Source: DASRFR01 sp035651455 (GTDB lineage: Bacteria > Acidobacteriota > Terriglobia > Terriglobales > Acidobacteriaceae). Taken from it: DNA of 64,000 bases. This document shows, piece after piece, positions 21,881 through 29,953 of this stretch. Made by a program: the position numbers and the translations under genes. The notes under the pieces were generated by a model, which had not been told where the DNA came from, made no database searches, and saw only the letters and a list, made by a program, of their open reading frames with translations. Numbering within the stretch: position 1 is the first letter of the stretch; each line of letters starts with the position of its first letter. Location: contig DASRFR010000007.1 in NCBI GenBank assembly GCA_035651455.1, positions 1 through 64,000 of the forward strand. The letters are read 5' to 3'.

Positions 21881-22151
21881 GATGTCCTCCTCGGTGAAAG
21901 ACAGTGTTTTGGATTGAAGGTGGAAGTGGGACTTCTGGCGAAGGGCCCGGAACGGCGGATAGAAAACTACATCGAGAAAAGCTACAGATCCGAAGTTTCT
22001 ACAATTTGTTCTGAAAAGCGGACAAATACCGACTAGCGTTTACGAGCCGCTCTGGAGACTGGTGGAAAACCATGGCCGCTCCCATCGCCTTGCAAAAACG
22101 TCCCCCGTGAAAAACGGTTATCATTCGAGAGCGCATAACCAAGGAACACCC
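21881..22151. other. gene-free stretch
   Basis: This is the divergent region between the broken secreted-protein gene and the next plus-strand gene. I see AAGGA before ATG 22152 but no structured RNA or clear promoter. Confidence 0.4.
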
Positions 22152-22640
22152 ATGCCCACACGCAAACCTACCCCGCCCAAAGCCAGCCGTCCGATCATGC
22201 CCGGTTACGGCCTGCCTGAAACCACCAAGGGCCTTCTTCCCTGGAGCTGGGGCGAGCAGCGCCTCAAAAAATCACACAACTACTGGATCTCCACCGGCCG
22301 TCCCGACGGAAGACCGCATGCCATGGTCGTCTGGGGCCTGTGGATGGACGGCGCCTTCTACTTCAGCACCGGCGCTCAGACGGTGAAGGGTCGCAACCTC
22401 GCGCACACTCCATACTGCGTCATCGGAACCGAAAATGCTGCTGAGGCGGTTGTCGTCGAAGGCGCTACCACGATGCTGAATGATTCCGCCACCCGCAAGC
22501 GCTTTACTGCCCTCTACAAGAAGAAGTACGGCTGGGACATCGCGGAAGAGCCGGTGTTCGTCATGACTCCTGAGCTTGGCTTCGGCCTTTACGAGAAGAA
22601 ATTCGCGCAGAGCGCGACCCGCTGGAAGTTCGGAAAGTAG
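22152..22640 (+). CDS. pyridoxamine 5'-phosphate oxidase-like flavoprotein
   Basis: The 162-residue product has the split-barrel flavin-binding pattern: NYWISTGRPDGRPHAMVVWGLW near residues 38-60, then FYFSTGAQTVKGRNLAHTPYCVI, and a VVVEGATT strand. Proteins of this group bind FMN, F420 or heme and reduce or oxidise small molecules; the true PNP oxidase is longer. AAGGA lies before ATG 22152. The next gene is transketolase, 116 bases on, but a functional tie is not evident. Confidence 0.82.
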   Translation: MPTRKPTPPKASRPIMPGYGLPETTKGLLPWSWGEQRLKKSHNYWISTGRPDGRPHAMVVWGLWMDGAFYFSTGAQTVKGRNLAHTPYCVIGTENAAEAVVVEGATTMLNDSATRKRFTALYKKKYGWDIAEEPVFVMTPELGFGLYEKKFAQSATRWKFGK

Positions 22641-22756
22641 GCTCTCCGTTCGACCGTCACTACCGCCTGTGATCCCACTCACTGCCCCGTGGGGCATTCC
22701 GTTCTACCTTCAGGCCGAGGCCCTGCCGTGTCCAGTGCAGGTGCGGAGGCATAACC

Positions 22757-24817
22757 ATGGCAATCAAGAATTCCATGACCGGCTTCACGGTCCGCGAGTA
22801 CTCGATCCCGGAACTTAAGGAAGCGGCCACCCTCATGCGCGGCTACGACCTGGTAGCGCTCTGCGCGGCCGGCTCCGGCCATGCCGGCGGCACCCTCTCC
22901 ATCATGGATATCACCGCCGCACTTTATCTCCGCATTGCCAACCACGACCCCAAAAATCCCAAATGGCCGGACCGCGATCGCATCGTATGGTCCACCGGGC
23001 ACAAGGCCCCCAGCCTTTATCTCGGACTTGCCTTCGCCGGATTCTGCCCTCTGGAAGAAGTTGTGACCCTGCGCAAACTGGGGTCGCCCTACCAAGGCCA
23101 TCCGCACTGGTTGAAGCTGCCCGGAGTCGAAGTCTCCACCGGCTCTCTCGGTCAGGGTCTAAGCATTGCGGTCGGGATCGCGCTGGCCGGCAAGCTGAAC
23201 CGCAAGGACTACAAAACTTTCTGCATCATGGGCGACGGCGAGCAGCAGGAAGGCCAGATCTGGGAAGCCGTCATGGAAGCCTCGCACCACCAACTCAGCA
23301 ACCTGATTGGCATTGTGGACCGCAACCGGCTTCAGATCGATGGCAAAGTCGAAGAGGTGATGAACGTTGAGCCGCTGGAAGAGAAATATCGCAGCTTCGG
23401 TTGGGAAGTGATCCGTTGCGACGGCCATGACATGCAGCAGGTCGTGCACGCGTTCGAAAAGGCTACCAACGGTTTTGGCAAGCCCGTGGTGATCCTTGCC
23501 GATACCATCAAGGGCCGCGGCGTCAGCTTCATGGAAAACATCGCGGGCTGGCATGGAAAGTCGCCCACCTACGATGAATTGCTAAAGGGACTGATAGAAC
23601 TTGGGCTCAACGGACGGATCCAGGTAAAGCAACTGTTAGGAAAGGCGGAGCAATACCAGGCCGAAGTGGAAGCTCGGCTGAATGCGAAGATGCCGCGCTT
23701 CCATGGCGACTATTGGTGGAATTCTCGCCAGAATATGAAAGTGAAGATGGAGCCAACCCGCAAGGGCTTCGGCCAGTCGCTCAAGAAGAACGGCGAAGAC
23801 GAGCGCGTGGTGTGCCTGGGCCTGGACATCTCAGGCTCGATCACCATCAGCGATTTCTATACTTCGAACCCTGAGCGCAAGGATCGCTGGATCAGCATGG
23901 GCATTGCCGAGCAATCCGCAACCTCAGCCGCTGCCGGACTGGCGAAAGAGGGGAAACTCCCGGTTCTGGGCACCTATGCGACCTTCGCGGCCGCCCGAAA
24001 CCTCGACCAGATCCGCACTTCCGTTTGCTACGGAAATTTCAATGTGCTGATCGCGGGCGCGCACGGCGGTGTCTCGGTCGGCCCCGATGGCGCCACTCAT
24101 CAGGCTCTGGAAGATCTGTTCGCCATGTGCGGCCTTCCCAACATGACCGTCGTCGTTCCCTGCGATGCAGTGGAGACTCGCATGGCCACCGATTTCCTGC
24201 TCATGAAATATGACGGGCCGAAATACATCCGTTTTGCGCGCGAAGCCACCCCGGTCGTCACCGACGAGCGCACTCCCTTCACCTTGGGCAAAGCCAATGT
24301 GATTCGCTTCCGCACCGAGGCGGCGGATTTTGCCGACGGCTTCCAGACCGTGCTCGCCTCCGACTACGAGAACGAAAACGAAGACCTCAGCATCATTGCC
24401 TGTGGCCCCATGGTTCCCGAAGCCATGCGCGCCGCCTGGATTCTGAAAAAGGATTTTGGCTACGAGGCCCGCGTTCTTAACCTGCACACCCTGAAGCCCA
24501 TCGACGAAGCCGCCATTCTGCGCGCCGCTCGCGAAACGGGCGTGGTCGTGACCGCCGAAGAGCACCAGATCGGTGCCCTGGCCTGGAGAGTCAGCAGCGT
24601 CATCACTGAAACCCCGCTGCTCTACGGCGTACCCGTTATCACCGGCGCCATTGGCGTGAAAGACCGTTTCGGAGATTCTGGCGCCCCCTGGGAACTGATC
24701 AAGGAATTCGAGGTCAGCGCCGAGCACATTGCCCGCAAGGCGATCGAACTGATGGACGTGAAGCAGACCAGGACCTTGCATGCCGAGCGCCATTTTGATT
24801 TGACGCCGACAAAGTAA
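22757..24817 (+). CDS. tkt: transketolase
   Basis: Transketolase moves two-carbon ketol units between sugar phosphates in the pentose phosphate pathway, using thiamine diphosphate. The 686-residue single chain contains all three domains: SGHAGGTLSIMDI near the start, GSLGQGLSIAVG, the TPP/Mg motif GDGEQQEGQIWEA followed by VDRNRLQIDG, then the pyrimidine domain with the glutamate in GIAEQSATSAAAG, and a C-terminal regulatory domain. ATG 22757 gives a full-length protein. The N-terminal GFTVREYSIPELK extension is typical of the bacterial split-derived type. Confidence 0.93.
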   Translation: MAIKNSMTGFTVREYSIPELKEAATLMRGYDLVALCAAGSGHAGGTLSIMDITAALYLRIANHDPKNPKWPDRDRIVWSTGHKAPSLYLGLAFAGFCPLEEVVTLRKLGSPYQGHPHWLKLPGVEVSTGSLGQGLSIAVGIALAGKLNRKDYKTFCIMGDGEQQEGQIWEAVMEASHHQLSNLIGIVDRNRLQIDGKVEEVMNVEPLEEKYRSFGWEVIRCDGHDMQQVVHAFEKATNGFGKPVVILADTIKGRGVSFMENIAGWHGKSPTYDELLKGLIELGLNGRIQVKQLLGKAEQYQAEVEARLNAKMPRFHGDYWWNSRQNMKVKMEPTRKGFGQSLKKNGEDERVVCLGLDISGSITISDFYTSNPERKDRWISMGIAEQSATSAAAGLAKEGKLPVLGTYATFAAARNLDQIRTSVCYGNFNVLIAGAHGGVSVGPDGATHQALEDLFAMCGLPNMTVVVPCDAVETRMATDFLLMKYDGPKYIRFAREATPVVTDERTPFTLGKANVIRFRTEAADFADGFQTVLASDYENENEDLSIIACGPMVPEAMRAAWILKKDFGYEARVLNLHTLKPIDEAAILRAARETGVVVTAEEHQIGALAWRVSSVITETPLLYGVPVITGAIGVKDRFGDSGAPWELIKEFEVSAEHIARKAIELMDVKQTRTLHAERHFDLTPTK

Positions 24818-25017
24818 CACGATCCGGAGCGCCAGCGCTGTGCCTGGACCTCACGCACAGAAGTTCTTGAGAACTGTGCGCGCATAAGGTGCGCGCCCCG
24901 AAAACGGACGCATCCGTCCACTTCCAACCTATCGCGGTAGTATCATCGTCTGTTGCCCAGCGTTGTGGGGATCGGGCAAGAGAGCTTCAACTCGAAAATT
25001 CATGCCAGAGAGAGGGA
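24818..25017. other. intergenic stretch
   Basis: Two hundred bases between transketolase and the dehydrogenase. A purine-rich AGAGAGGGA at the end is the ribosome-binding site of ATG 25018; nothing else is recognised. Confidence 0.4.
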
Positions 25018-26133
25018 ATGAACAGCAAATTCCGTGTTTTTGCGACCTGTGATATTGGTGAGTCGATAGACGTTTTGCGCAACCGCGGATACGACGTGGA
25101 AGTCTATCCTCAGCCGGAAGCGCCTCCCAAGAAGCTGATTATCGAAAAAGTGAGGTCTGGAATCGATGGACTCATTACCACCCTGCGCGATCCCATTGAC
25201 GCCGAAGTATTCGAGGCGGGCAAAGGCACTCTGAAGGTCGTCGCGCAAATTGCGGTCGGGTTCGATAACATCAACCGCGCCGACGCTAATCGCTACAAAG
25301 TTCCTTTTACCCATACCGCCGACGTTCTGACCGAAGCCACCGCCGAGTTCGCCTTCTTCATGCTGGGCGCTCTCGCCCGGCGGCTTTGGACCGCCGAGCA
25401 TCTCACGCGAGAAAACAAGTGGGGATACTGGCATCCCTACCTGCCGTTCCTGGGCGACGAAGTCACCGGCAAAACCATCGCCATCATCGGTACCGGCCGC
25501 ATCGGCCTGGCCATGATCAAGAAGTGCAACGGGTTCGACATGAACATGCTCTGCTACGACCCCGCGTATCAGAACCACGATTACATCAAGGCAATCCAGG
25601 AGGTCAAAGATCTCCGCCAGCAGCGTGGGATCTGCCGCGAAAAGACCTGGATCAAGTACGTTCCTCTTGCCGACGCGTTATCGCAGGCCGACTTCGTGAG
25701 CGTACACGTCCCCTTGCTGCGCGAGGGAGAATCCGACACGCCCACGTATCACTTGTTCAACGAGAAGACGCTCCGCACCATGAAGCCGACTGCTTTCCTG
25801 GTAAATACCTCGCGCGGGCCCGTTGTGGATGAGCAGGCCCTGGCTCGCGCTCTAAAAGAAAACTGGATCGCCGGAGCAGCACTCGACGTTTATGAGAAGG
25901 AACCTTTGCCGCCCGATTCTCCGCTTCGCGATCCCGCGATTGAGGATCGCATACGCCTGATGCCACACTTTGCCAGCGCGGCAAAAATCACACGCCTCTC
26001 AACCGACCCCAACAAAGGCATGGCAGGCCGATGCGCTCAGGGACTGATTGACGTCCTCGAAGGCAATTACAACGGCGACGTCACCAAGATGCCGTACGTA
26101 GTCAATAAAGAGGCGTTCGCGCGTCAGCAGTAA
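25018..26133 (+). CDS. D-isomer-specific 2-hydroxyacid dehydrogenase
   Basis: The 371-residue product interconverts 2-keto and D-2-hydroxy acids with NAD(P)H; glyoxylate/hydroxypyruvate reductase is the closest sense. Motifs: AQIAVGFDNIN, the Rossmann motif GTGRIGLAMI, LVNTSRGPVVDEQAL with the catalytic Arg, ALDVYEKEPLP with the Glu, and MPHFASAAKIT where the catalytic His sits. It is about 40 residues longer than the typical family member because of an insert around residues 190-220 (KDLRQQRG region). Start chosen at ATG 25018 with AGAGAGGGA upstream. Confidence 0.88.
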   Translation: MNSKFRVFATCDIGESIDVLRNRGYDVEVYPQPEAPPKKLIIEKVRSGIDGLITTLRDPIDAEVFEAGKGTLKVVAQIAVGFDNINRADANRYKVPFTHTADVLTEATAEFAFFMLGALARRLWTAEHLTRENKWGYWHPYLPFLGDEVTGKTIAIIGTGRIGLAMIKKCNGFDMNMLCYDPAYQNHDYIKAIQEVKDLRQQRGICREKTWIKYVPLADALSQADFVSVHVPLLREGESDTPTYHLFNEKTLRTMKPTAFLVNTSRGPVVDEQALARALKENWIAGAALDVYEKEPLPPDSPLRDPAIEDRIRLMPHFASAAKITRLSTDPNKGMAGRCAQGLIDVLEGNYNGDVTKMPYVVNKEAFARQQ

Positions 26134-26284
26134 TGGAGGGCGATCGTCCCGGCACAACTTACTCTGTCAGTGCGAGCCGAGAGCATTTTGTCATTCCGGC
26201 GAAGCTGAGGAACCTGTTCTCACCCCCAGCACGGCATTCGAGAACAGATTTCTCTGTTCGGCGAGTTGGATGCGAAGCATATTC

Positions 26285-26938
26285 TCATCGCCGTTGCGCC
26301 CGCGCCTCCGCCCGCTCCACAAGGTAATCCTTCCAACTCCGGGGAAGCGCGGGCACTGACACTGCCCGATGCAGCAATTCCGCATCCGGCTGCGGGTTGG
26401 TGTACAAACGCGTGATATCGGAGATAGAGATTTTGTTTTCATCCCGACTGAGAATCTCGATCGGGGAGTCCGCATTCACCTCTCCCTCCTCGACAACCGA
26501 GAAATAGAACCCGCTCCTCCCGCTCTTCAGAAAGCGCTTAATCATGTCATCACGGCCAAACTTCAACGCCAGCTTGAAACAGGGCATGCGCGGCTGCTTG
26601 ACTTCCAGCACAGCGCTTCCCACCCGCAACCGGTCGCCGATGAAGAGCGAATCTTCAAACAGCCCTTCGGTCGTCAGGTTCTCGCCAAACGCCCCTGGCG
26701 CGATTGCTGTCCCCGGTAGCTGATCCCGCCAGTAAGAGTAGTGCTCCGCCGGGTAGGCATACACCGCCTTCTCCGCCCCGCCATGCACCGTCAGGTCGGC
26801 CTGCCGGTCGCCATCCAGATTCAGTGTTCTGATCATGATCGGCCCCACAACCGGCTCTTTGAAAATCCCCGTGGTGACCGGGCCCATTTTCGTCATGATC
26901 TCCCGAGGCATCCCAACGTTCACTGAAACGACCTTCAT
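26285..26938 (-). CDS. MOSC-domain protein (YiiM-like)
   Basis: MOSC domains bind the molybdenum cofactor via a conserved cysteine and transfer sulfur or reduce N-hydroxylated compounds. The 217-residue product shows the YiiM pattern: HGGAEKAVYAYPAEHYSYW, GAFGENLTTEGL, VGSAVLEVKQPRMPCFKLA with the key Cys in PRMPC, and GRSGFYFSVVEEGEV. The C-terminal helices (3-alpha extension) are present. It stands alone, converging on the dehydrogenase gene and 62 bases upstream of the hydrolase gene. Confidence 0.9.
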   Translation of the reverse strand: MKVVSVNVGMPREIMTKMGPVTTGIFKEPVVGPIMIRTLNLDGDRQADLTVHGGAEKAVYAYPAEHYSYWRDQLPGTAIAPGAFGENLTTEGLFEDSLFIGDRLRVGSAVLEVKQPRMPCFKLALKFGRDDMIKRFLKSGRSGFYFSVVEEGEVNADSPIEILSRDENKISISDITRLYTNPQPDAELLHRAVSVPALPRSWKDYLVERAEARAQRR

Positions 26939-27000
26939 CGCGCTCTCCCGTACTCAACAGGGGCCAGGACGCGCCGCCCTGCCCCCATCTTCATCTCTTC

Positions 27001-27876
27001 TTATGCGGCATTTGCCTGCACGCCCAGAGTTCGGTCAAGGAACTCCCGAATTGCCTGCGCAATTTCGCGGTAGTGTGTCTCCAGCGCGAAGTGTCCGGTA
27101 TCGAAGAAATGCACCTCAGCCCGAGGATCATCGCGTTTGAAAGCCTCAGCCCCCGGCGGCAGGAAGAAGGGATCGTTCTTCCCCCACACCGCAAGAAGTT
27201 CCGGTTGCTTGCTGCGGAAGTATTCCTGGAACTTCGGGTAGAGCGCGACATTGCTGGCATAGTCGAGAAACAGGTCGAGTTGAATCTCATCGTTGCCCTT
27301 GCGCGCCAGCAGCGCCGAATCGAGTGTATATGCTTCTGGCGCCACCAGCGTTTCATTGGCCACACCGTACACATATTGCGACTTCGTTGCCTCCGGGCTC
27401 AGGAACTCGCGCAGCGCCTCGCGATTCGCCGCATTCGGCTCTTTCCAGTACTTCTGGATTGGATTCCAGCCCTGGCTCAAGCCTTCTTCATAGGCGTTGC
27501 CGTTCTGAGAAATAATGGCCGTAATGCGTTCGGGATGCGTCAACGCCAGGCGGAAACCCACCGGAGCGCCGTAGTCAAACACGTACATCGCGTAGCGCTC
27601 TAGACCAACGGTCTGCGTGAACTTATCAATCACTTTCGCGAGGTTCGCAAACGTGTAGCGGAACTGCTTGCGATCGGGACTGTCGGAAAAACCGAATCCG
27701 GGCAAGTCGGGCGCGATGACATGATACCTCTCCGCGAGGACCGGGATCAGGTTGCGGAACATATGGGATGAGGTGGGAAATCCGTGTAACAGCAGAATGG
27801 TTGGGGCGTCCTTGGGCCCGGCTTCACGATAGAAAACCTTGTAGCCGTCCACCAGGGCATCGCGATACGCGGTCAT
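27001..27876 (-). CDS. alpha/beta hydrolase, epoxide hydrolase/dehalogenase-like
   Basis: The 291-residue product has LLHGFPTSSHMFRNLIP (oxyanion region), LPGFGFSDSPD, and VFDYGAPVGFRLA, where Asp is at the nucleophile-elbow position. That is the mark of epoxide hydrolase/haloalkane dehalogenase-type enzymes. An acid in WGKNDPFF and the final His in DTGHFALETH complete a triad. ATG 27876 has AAGGAGAG upstream. It is divergent from a CGNR-type regulator gene with a palindrome between them, so it is probably controlled by that regulator. Confidence 0.85.
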   Translation of the reverse strand: MTAYRDALVDGYKVFYREAGPKDAPTILLLHGFPTSSHMFRNLIPVLAERYHVIAPDLPGFGFSDSPDRKQFRYTFANLAKVIDKFTQTVGLERYAMYVFDYGAPVGFRLALTHPERITAIISQNGNAYEEGLSQGWNPIQKYWKEPNAANREALREFLSPEATKSQYVYGVANETLVAPEAYTLDSALLARKGNDEIQLDLFLDYASNVALYPKFQEYFRSKQPELLAVWGKNDPFFLPPGAEAFKRDDPRAEVHFFDTGHFALETHYREIAQAIREFLDRTLGVQANAA

Positions 27877-27933
27877 GATAAAGCTCTCCTTGTTCACAAA
27901 ATTCCAGATCGTTTCTTTCCTACCCCTCATCAG

Positions 27934-27974
27934 ATCGGCTAACCGATAAAAAGATTCATTATTGGTGTTATAAT
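27934..27974. promoter_or_regulatory. divergent operator and promoter between hydrolase and CGNR regulator
   Basis: A palindrome ATCGG-CTAA-CCGAT (27934-27947) lies midway between the divergent genes, and a consensus TATAAT (27969-27974) follows. With a normal distance the plus-strand transcript would start near 27981, almost at the regulator's GTG codon, implying a leaderless mRNA. The palindrome is a candidate binding site of the regulator. Confidence 0.5.
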
Positions 27975-27979
27975 AATTC

Positions 27980-28621
27980 GTGGATCTCACTTTGGCCCCT
28001 ACACCTGCCAACAGCGCCTCCGATTGGAGAGACGGGTTCCTCTTCGTAGGAAACCAGGCCAGCCTGGATTTCCTCAACACCCGCCCCGTGCAGAATGGAG
28101 CCGCAATGGAATTCCTCCCCGATTTCGGCGCTGTCTTGCGTTGGTTTCGTGCCTCCGGACTCGTGCCGGCTCACGAAGGTAAAGAACTGGAGCGGCCTCT
28201 AATAAAAAGTGAGAGAGCCGTCCAGTTCCTACGGAGCCTGACCGAATTTCGGGAGCGGCTGCGCAAGGCTGTGATTGCGTGGGAGCAGCGGGGTGAGGTG
28301 CCGAAACCCATGGTGACAGAACTGAATCAACTGCTCCAGAAATATCCAATGTTGACGAAGCTTAGCGCGGACGGAACCGCCACCGATCTGTGGTTTCAGG
28401 CGCGTGAGCCGGAGGATTTGTATGCGCCTCTGGCTCACAGCGCGGCCATGTTATTTGCCAAGGCGGACCGCAGCCGCGTGCGTCAGTGTGGACATTGTGT
28501 GCTCCACTTTCTGGACACCAGCAAGAAAGGCACGCGGCGCTGGTGCAGCATGCAATTGTGCGGAAATCGTCTCAAGGTGGCCGCTTATGCCAAACGTCAG
28601 CAACGGCACCGCGCCCGATAG
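27980..28621 (+). CDS. ABATE/CGNR zinc-finger transcription factor-like protein
   Basis: The 213-residue product has an N-terminal ABATE-type ligand-binding region (FLFVGNQASLDFLNT near residue 20) and a C-terminal CGNR zinc finger: QCGHC...FLD-SKKGTRRWCSMQLCGNR followed by a basic helix. Proteins of this type regulate stress-related, often hydrolase, genes. The start is GTG 27980, directly behind a TATAAT box, which suggests leaderless translation. It is divergently paired with the epoxide hydrolase-like gene. A later start would cut into the conserved first domain. Confidence 0.87.
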   Translation: MDLTLAPTPANSASDWRDGFLFVGNQASLDFLNTRPVQNGAAMEFLPDFGAVLRWFRASGLVPAHEGKELERPLIKSERAVQFLRSLTEFRERLRKAVIAWEQRGEVPKPMVTELNQLLQKYPMLTKLSADGTATDLWFQAREPEDLYAPLAHSAAMLFAKADRSRVRQCGHCVLHFLDTSKKGTRRWCSMQLCGNRLKVAAYAKRQQRHRAR

Positions 28622-28635
28622 AAAGGGCTTAAAGT

Positions 28636-29613
28636 CTATTCGCTGACCGAGTGCTCTTCGTTTTGCGAGCGCAGAACGCGATCCACGGAATAAGGCGCCC
28701 GGCGGCTGGGCTCGTGATAGTGACGCACCTGCATTTCTCCAAGCAACCCGATCGCCAGCATGTTGAACCCTGCCAGCAGCAGCACCGCGGCAAAAATCAT
28801 CATCGGCCCGTGCTGCGTCATCACGTCCGCATGATTCAGGAATTTCTCGGCAAACAACCAAAGCGCCAGGCCTGACCCCGACATAATGCTCAACATCCCC
28901 AAAGTGCCGAAGAAATGCAGCGGCCGCGACAGGTAGCGCAGCAGAAAACGAATGGTAATCAGGTCGAAAAATACCCGGAAGGTTCGCGAGATTCCATAGT
29001 GCGATACTCCGCGCTCGCGGTTCACGTTGCGAATGGGAACTTCAACGATCGAGGCCCCATGCCAGGAGGCCAGCGCCGGGATGAACCGGTGCAATTCGCC
29101 GTAAAGCGGTACCTGCTCCAGGATTTCGCGCCGGTAAGCCTTAAAGGTCGTTCCGAAATCGTGAATGTCCACGCCGCTCAGCTTGGCCATCAGCCAGTTC
29201 GCGCAGCGCGAGGGAATCCGTCGCAGCCACAAGTTGTCGATCCGCTGCTTCCGCCAGCCGCTGACGATGTCATATCCTTCGGAAATCTTTTCCAGGAAGA
29301 TGGGAATGTCCGCCGGGTCATGCTGCAAGTCGCCATCCATGGCGATGATGTACTCGCCCCGGGCATGGTCGAACCCCGCCGCCAAACCGGCGGTCTGACC
29401 GAAGTTTCGCCGCAACTTGACCACCGTCACCCGGCTGTCCACCGCGGCAATTTCCCGCAGCATCTGGAAGGTGCGGTCGCGCGAGCCGTCGTCCACCAGC
29501 ACGATTTCGAAAGTCTCCCCGCTCATCTCCATGACGGCTTTGAGGCGGTCATAGAGGTCGGTTACGTTTTCCTGCTCGTTGTGCAGCGGAACTACGATGG
29601 AATACTTGGGCAT
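28636..29613 (-). CDS. family 2 glycosyltransferase (DPM1/GtrB-like) with two membrane helices
   Basis: The 325-residue product begins with YSIVVPLHNEQENV, then LVDDGSRDRT, NFGQTAGLAAG and the metal-binding AMDGDLQHDP motif, all typical of polyprenyl-phosphate glycosyltransferases. Two C-terminal membrane helices (about 235-257 and 272-295) anchor it in the inner membrane. It likely loads a sugar onto undecaprenyl phosphate for surface polysaccharide or lipid modification. No partner flippase gene is next to it. The convergent CGNR gene ends 14 bases away. Confidence 0.9.
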   Translation of the reverse strand: MPKYSIVVPLHNEQENVTDLYDRLKAVMEMSGETFEIVLVDDGSRDRTFQMLREIAAVDSRVTVVKLRRNFGQTAGLAAGFDHARGEYIIAMDGDLQHDPADIPIFLEKISEGYDIVSGWRKQRIDNLWLRRIPSRCANWLMAKLSGVDIHDFGTTFKAYRREILEQVPLYGELHRFIPALASWHGASIVEVPIRNVNRERGVSHYGISRTFRVFFDLITIRFLLRYLSRPLHFFGTLGMLSIMSGSGLALWLFAEKFLNHADVMTQHGPMMIFAAVLLLAGFNMLAIGLLGEMQVRHYHEPSRRAPYSVDRVLRSQNEEHSVSE

Positions 29614-29789
29614 GAAGGTCTATTATACCGGCGAATCTGGCTTTTGCTTCGACACCTTAGGACAGGGCTGTTCCAGAACCAGAACAGCAACCCCAAGAGG
29701 CTGCCGTTCTATGGATTGGATGGATACAATCACTCGGCAGTTGCGTAAAATCCGGCAGTTGGCAGGGAACGGGTAGGGAGCCCGACCTC

Positions 29790-29927
29790 ATGGATATCCT
29801 GATGATGATGTTTTTCGCGTTAATCTCCACGATGACAGCCCTGACCTTTGTGGAGACACGTCGTATCCGCAAGCGCCTGGAGCGCACGCCCACTGAAGCT
29901 CCAAAGACGTCAGCCGCCAAGGTCTGA
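29790..29927 (+). CDS. small membrane protein, 45 residues
   Basis: ATG 29790 has AGGGAG about ten bases upstream. The frame codes for a hydrophobic N-terminal helix (about residues 2-20, methionine-rich) and a basic, Arg/Lys-rich cytoplasmic tail. Its last codons form the left arm of a terminator hairpin. No family is recognised; the layout resembles other short single-span proteins. Confidence 0.5.
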   Translation: MDILMMMFFALISTMTALTFVETRRIRKRLERTPTEAPKTSAAKV

Positions 29928-29939
29928 CCTGGCGGCTGA
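29911..29939. terminator. hairpin terminator between converging genes
   Basis: Perfect 8-bp stem CAGCCGCC/GGCGGCTG, 12-nt loop, followed by ATCTTT. It would serve the small plus-strand gene and, read backward, the tricorn-type protease gene ending at 29954. Confidence 0.6.
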
Positions 29940-29953
29940 TCTTTCATCCTCTG

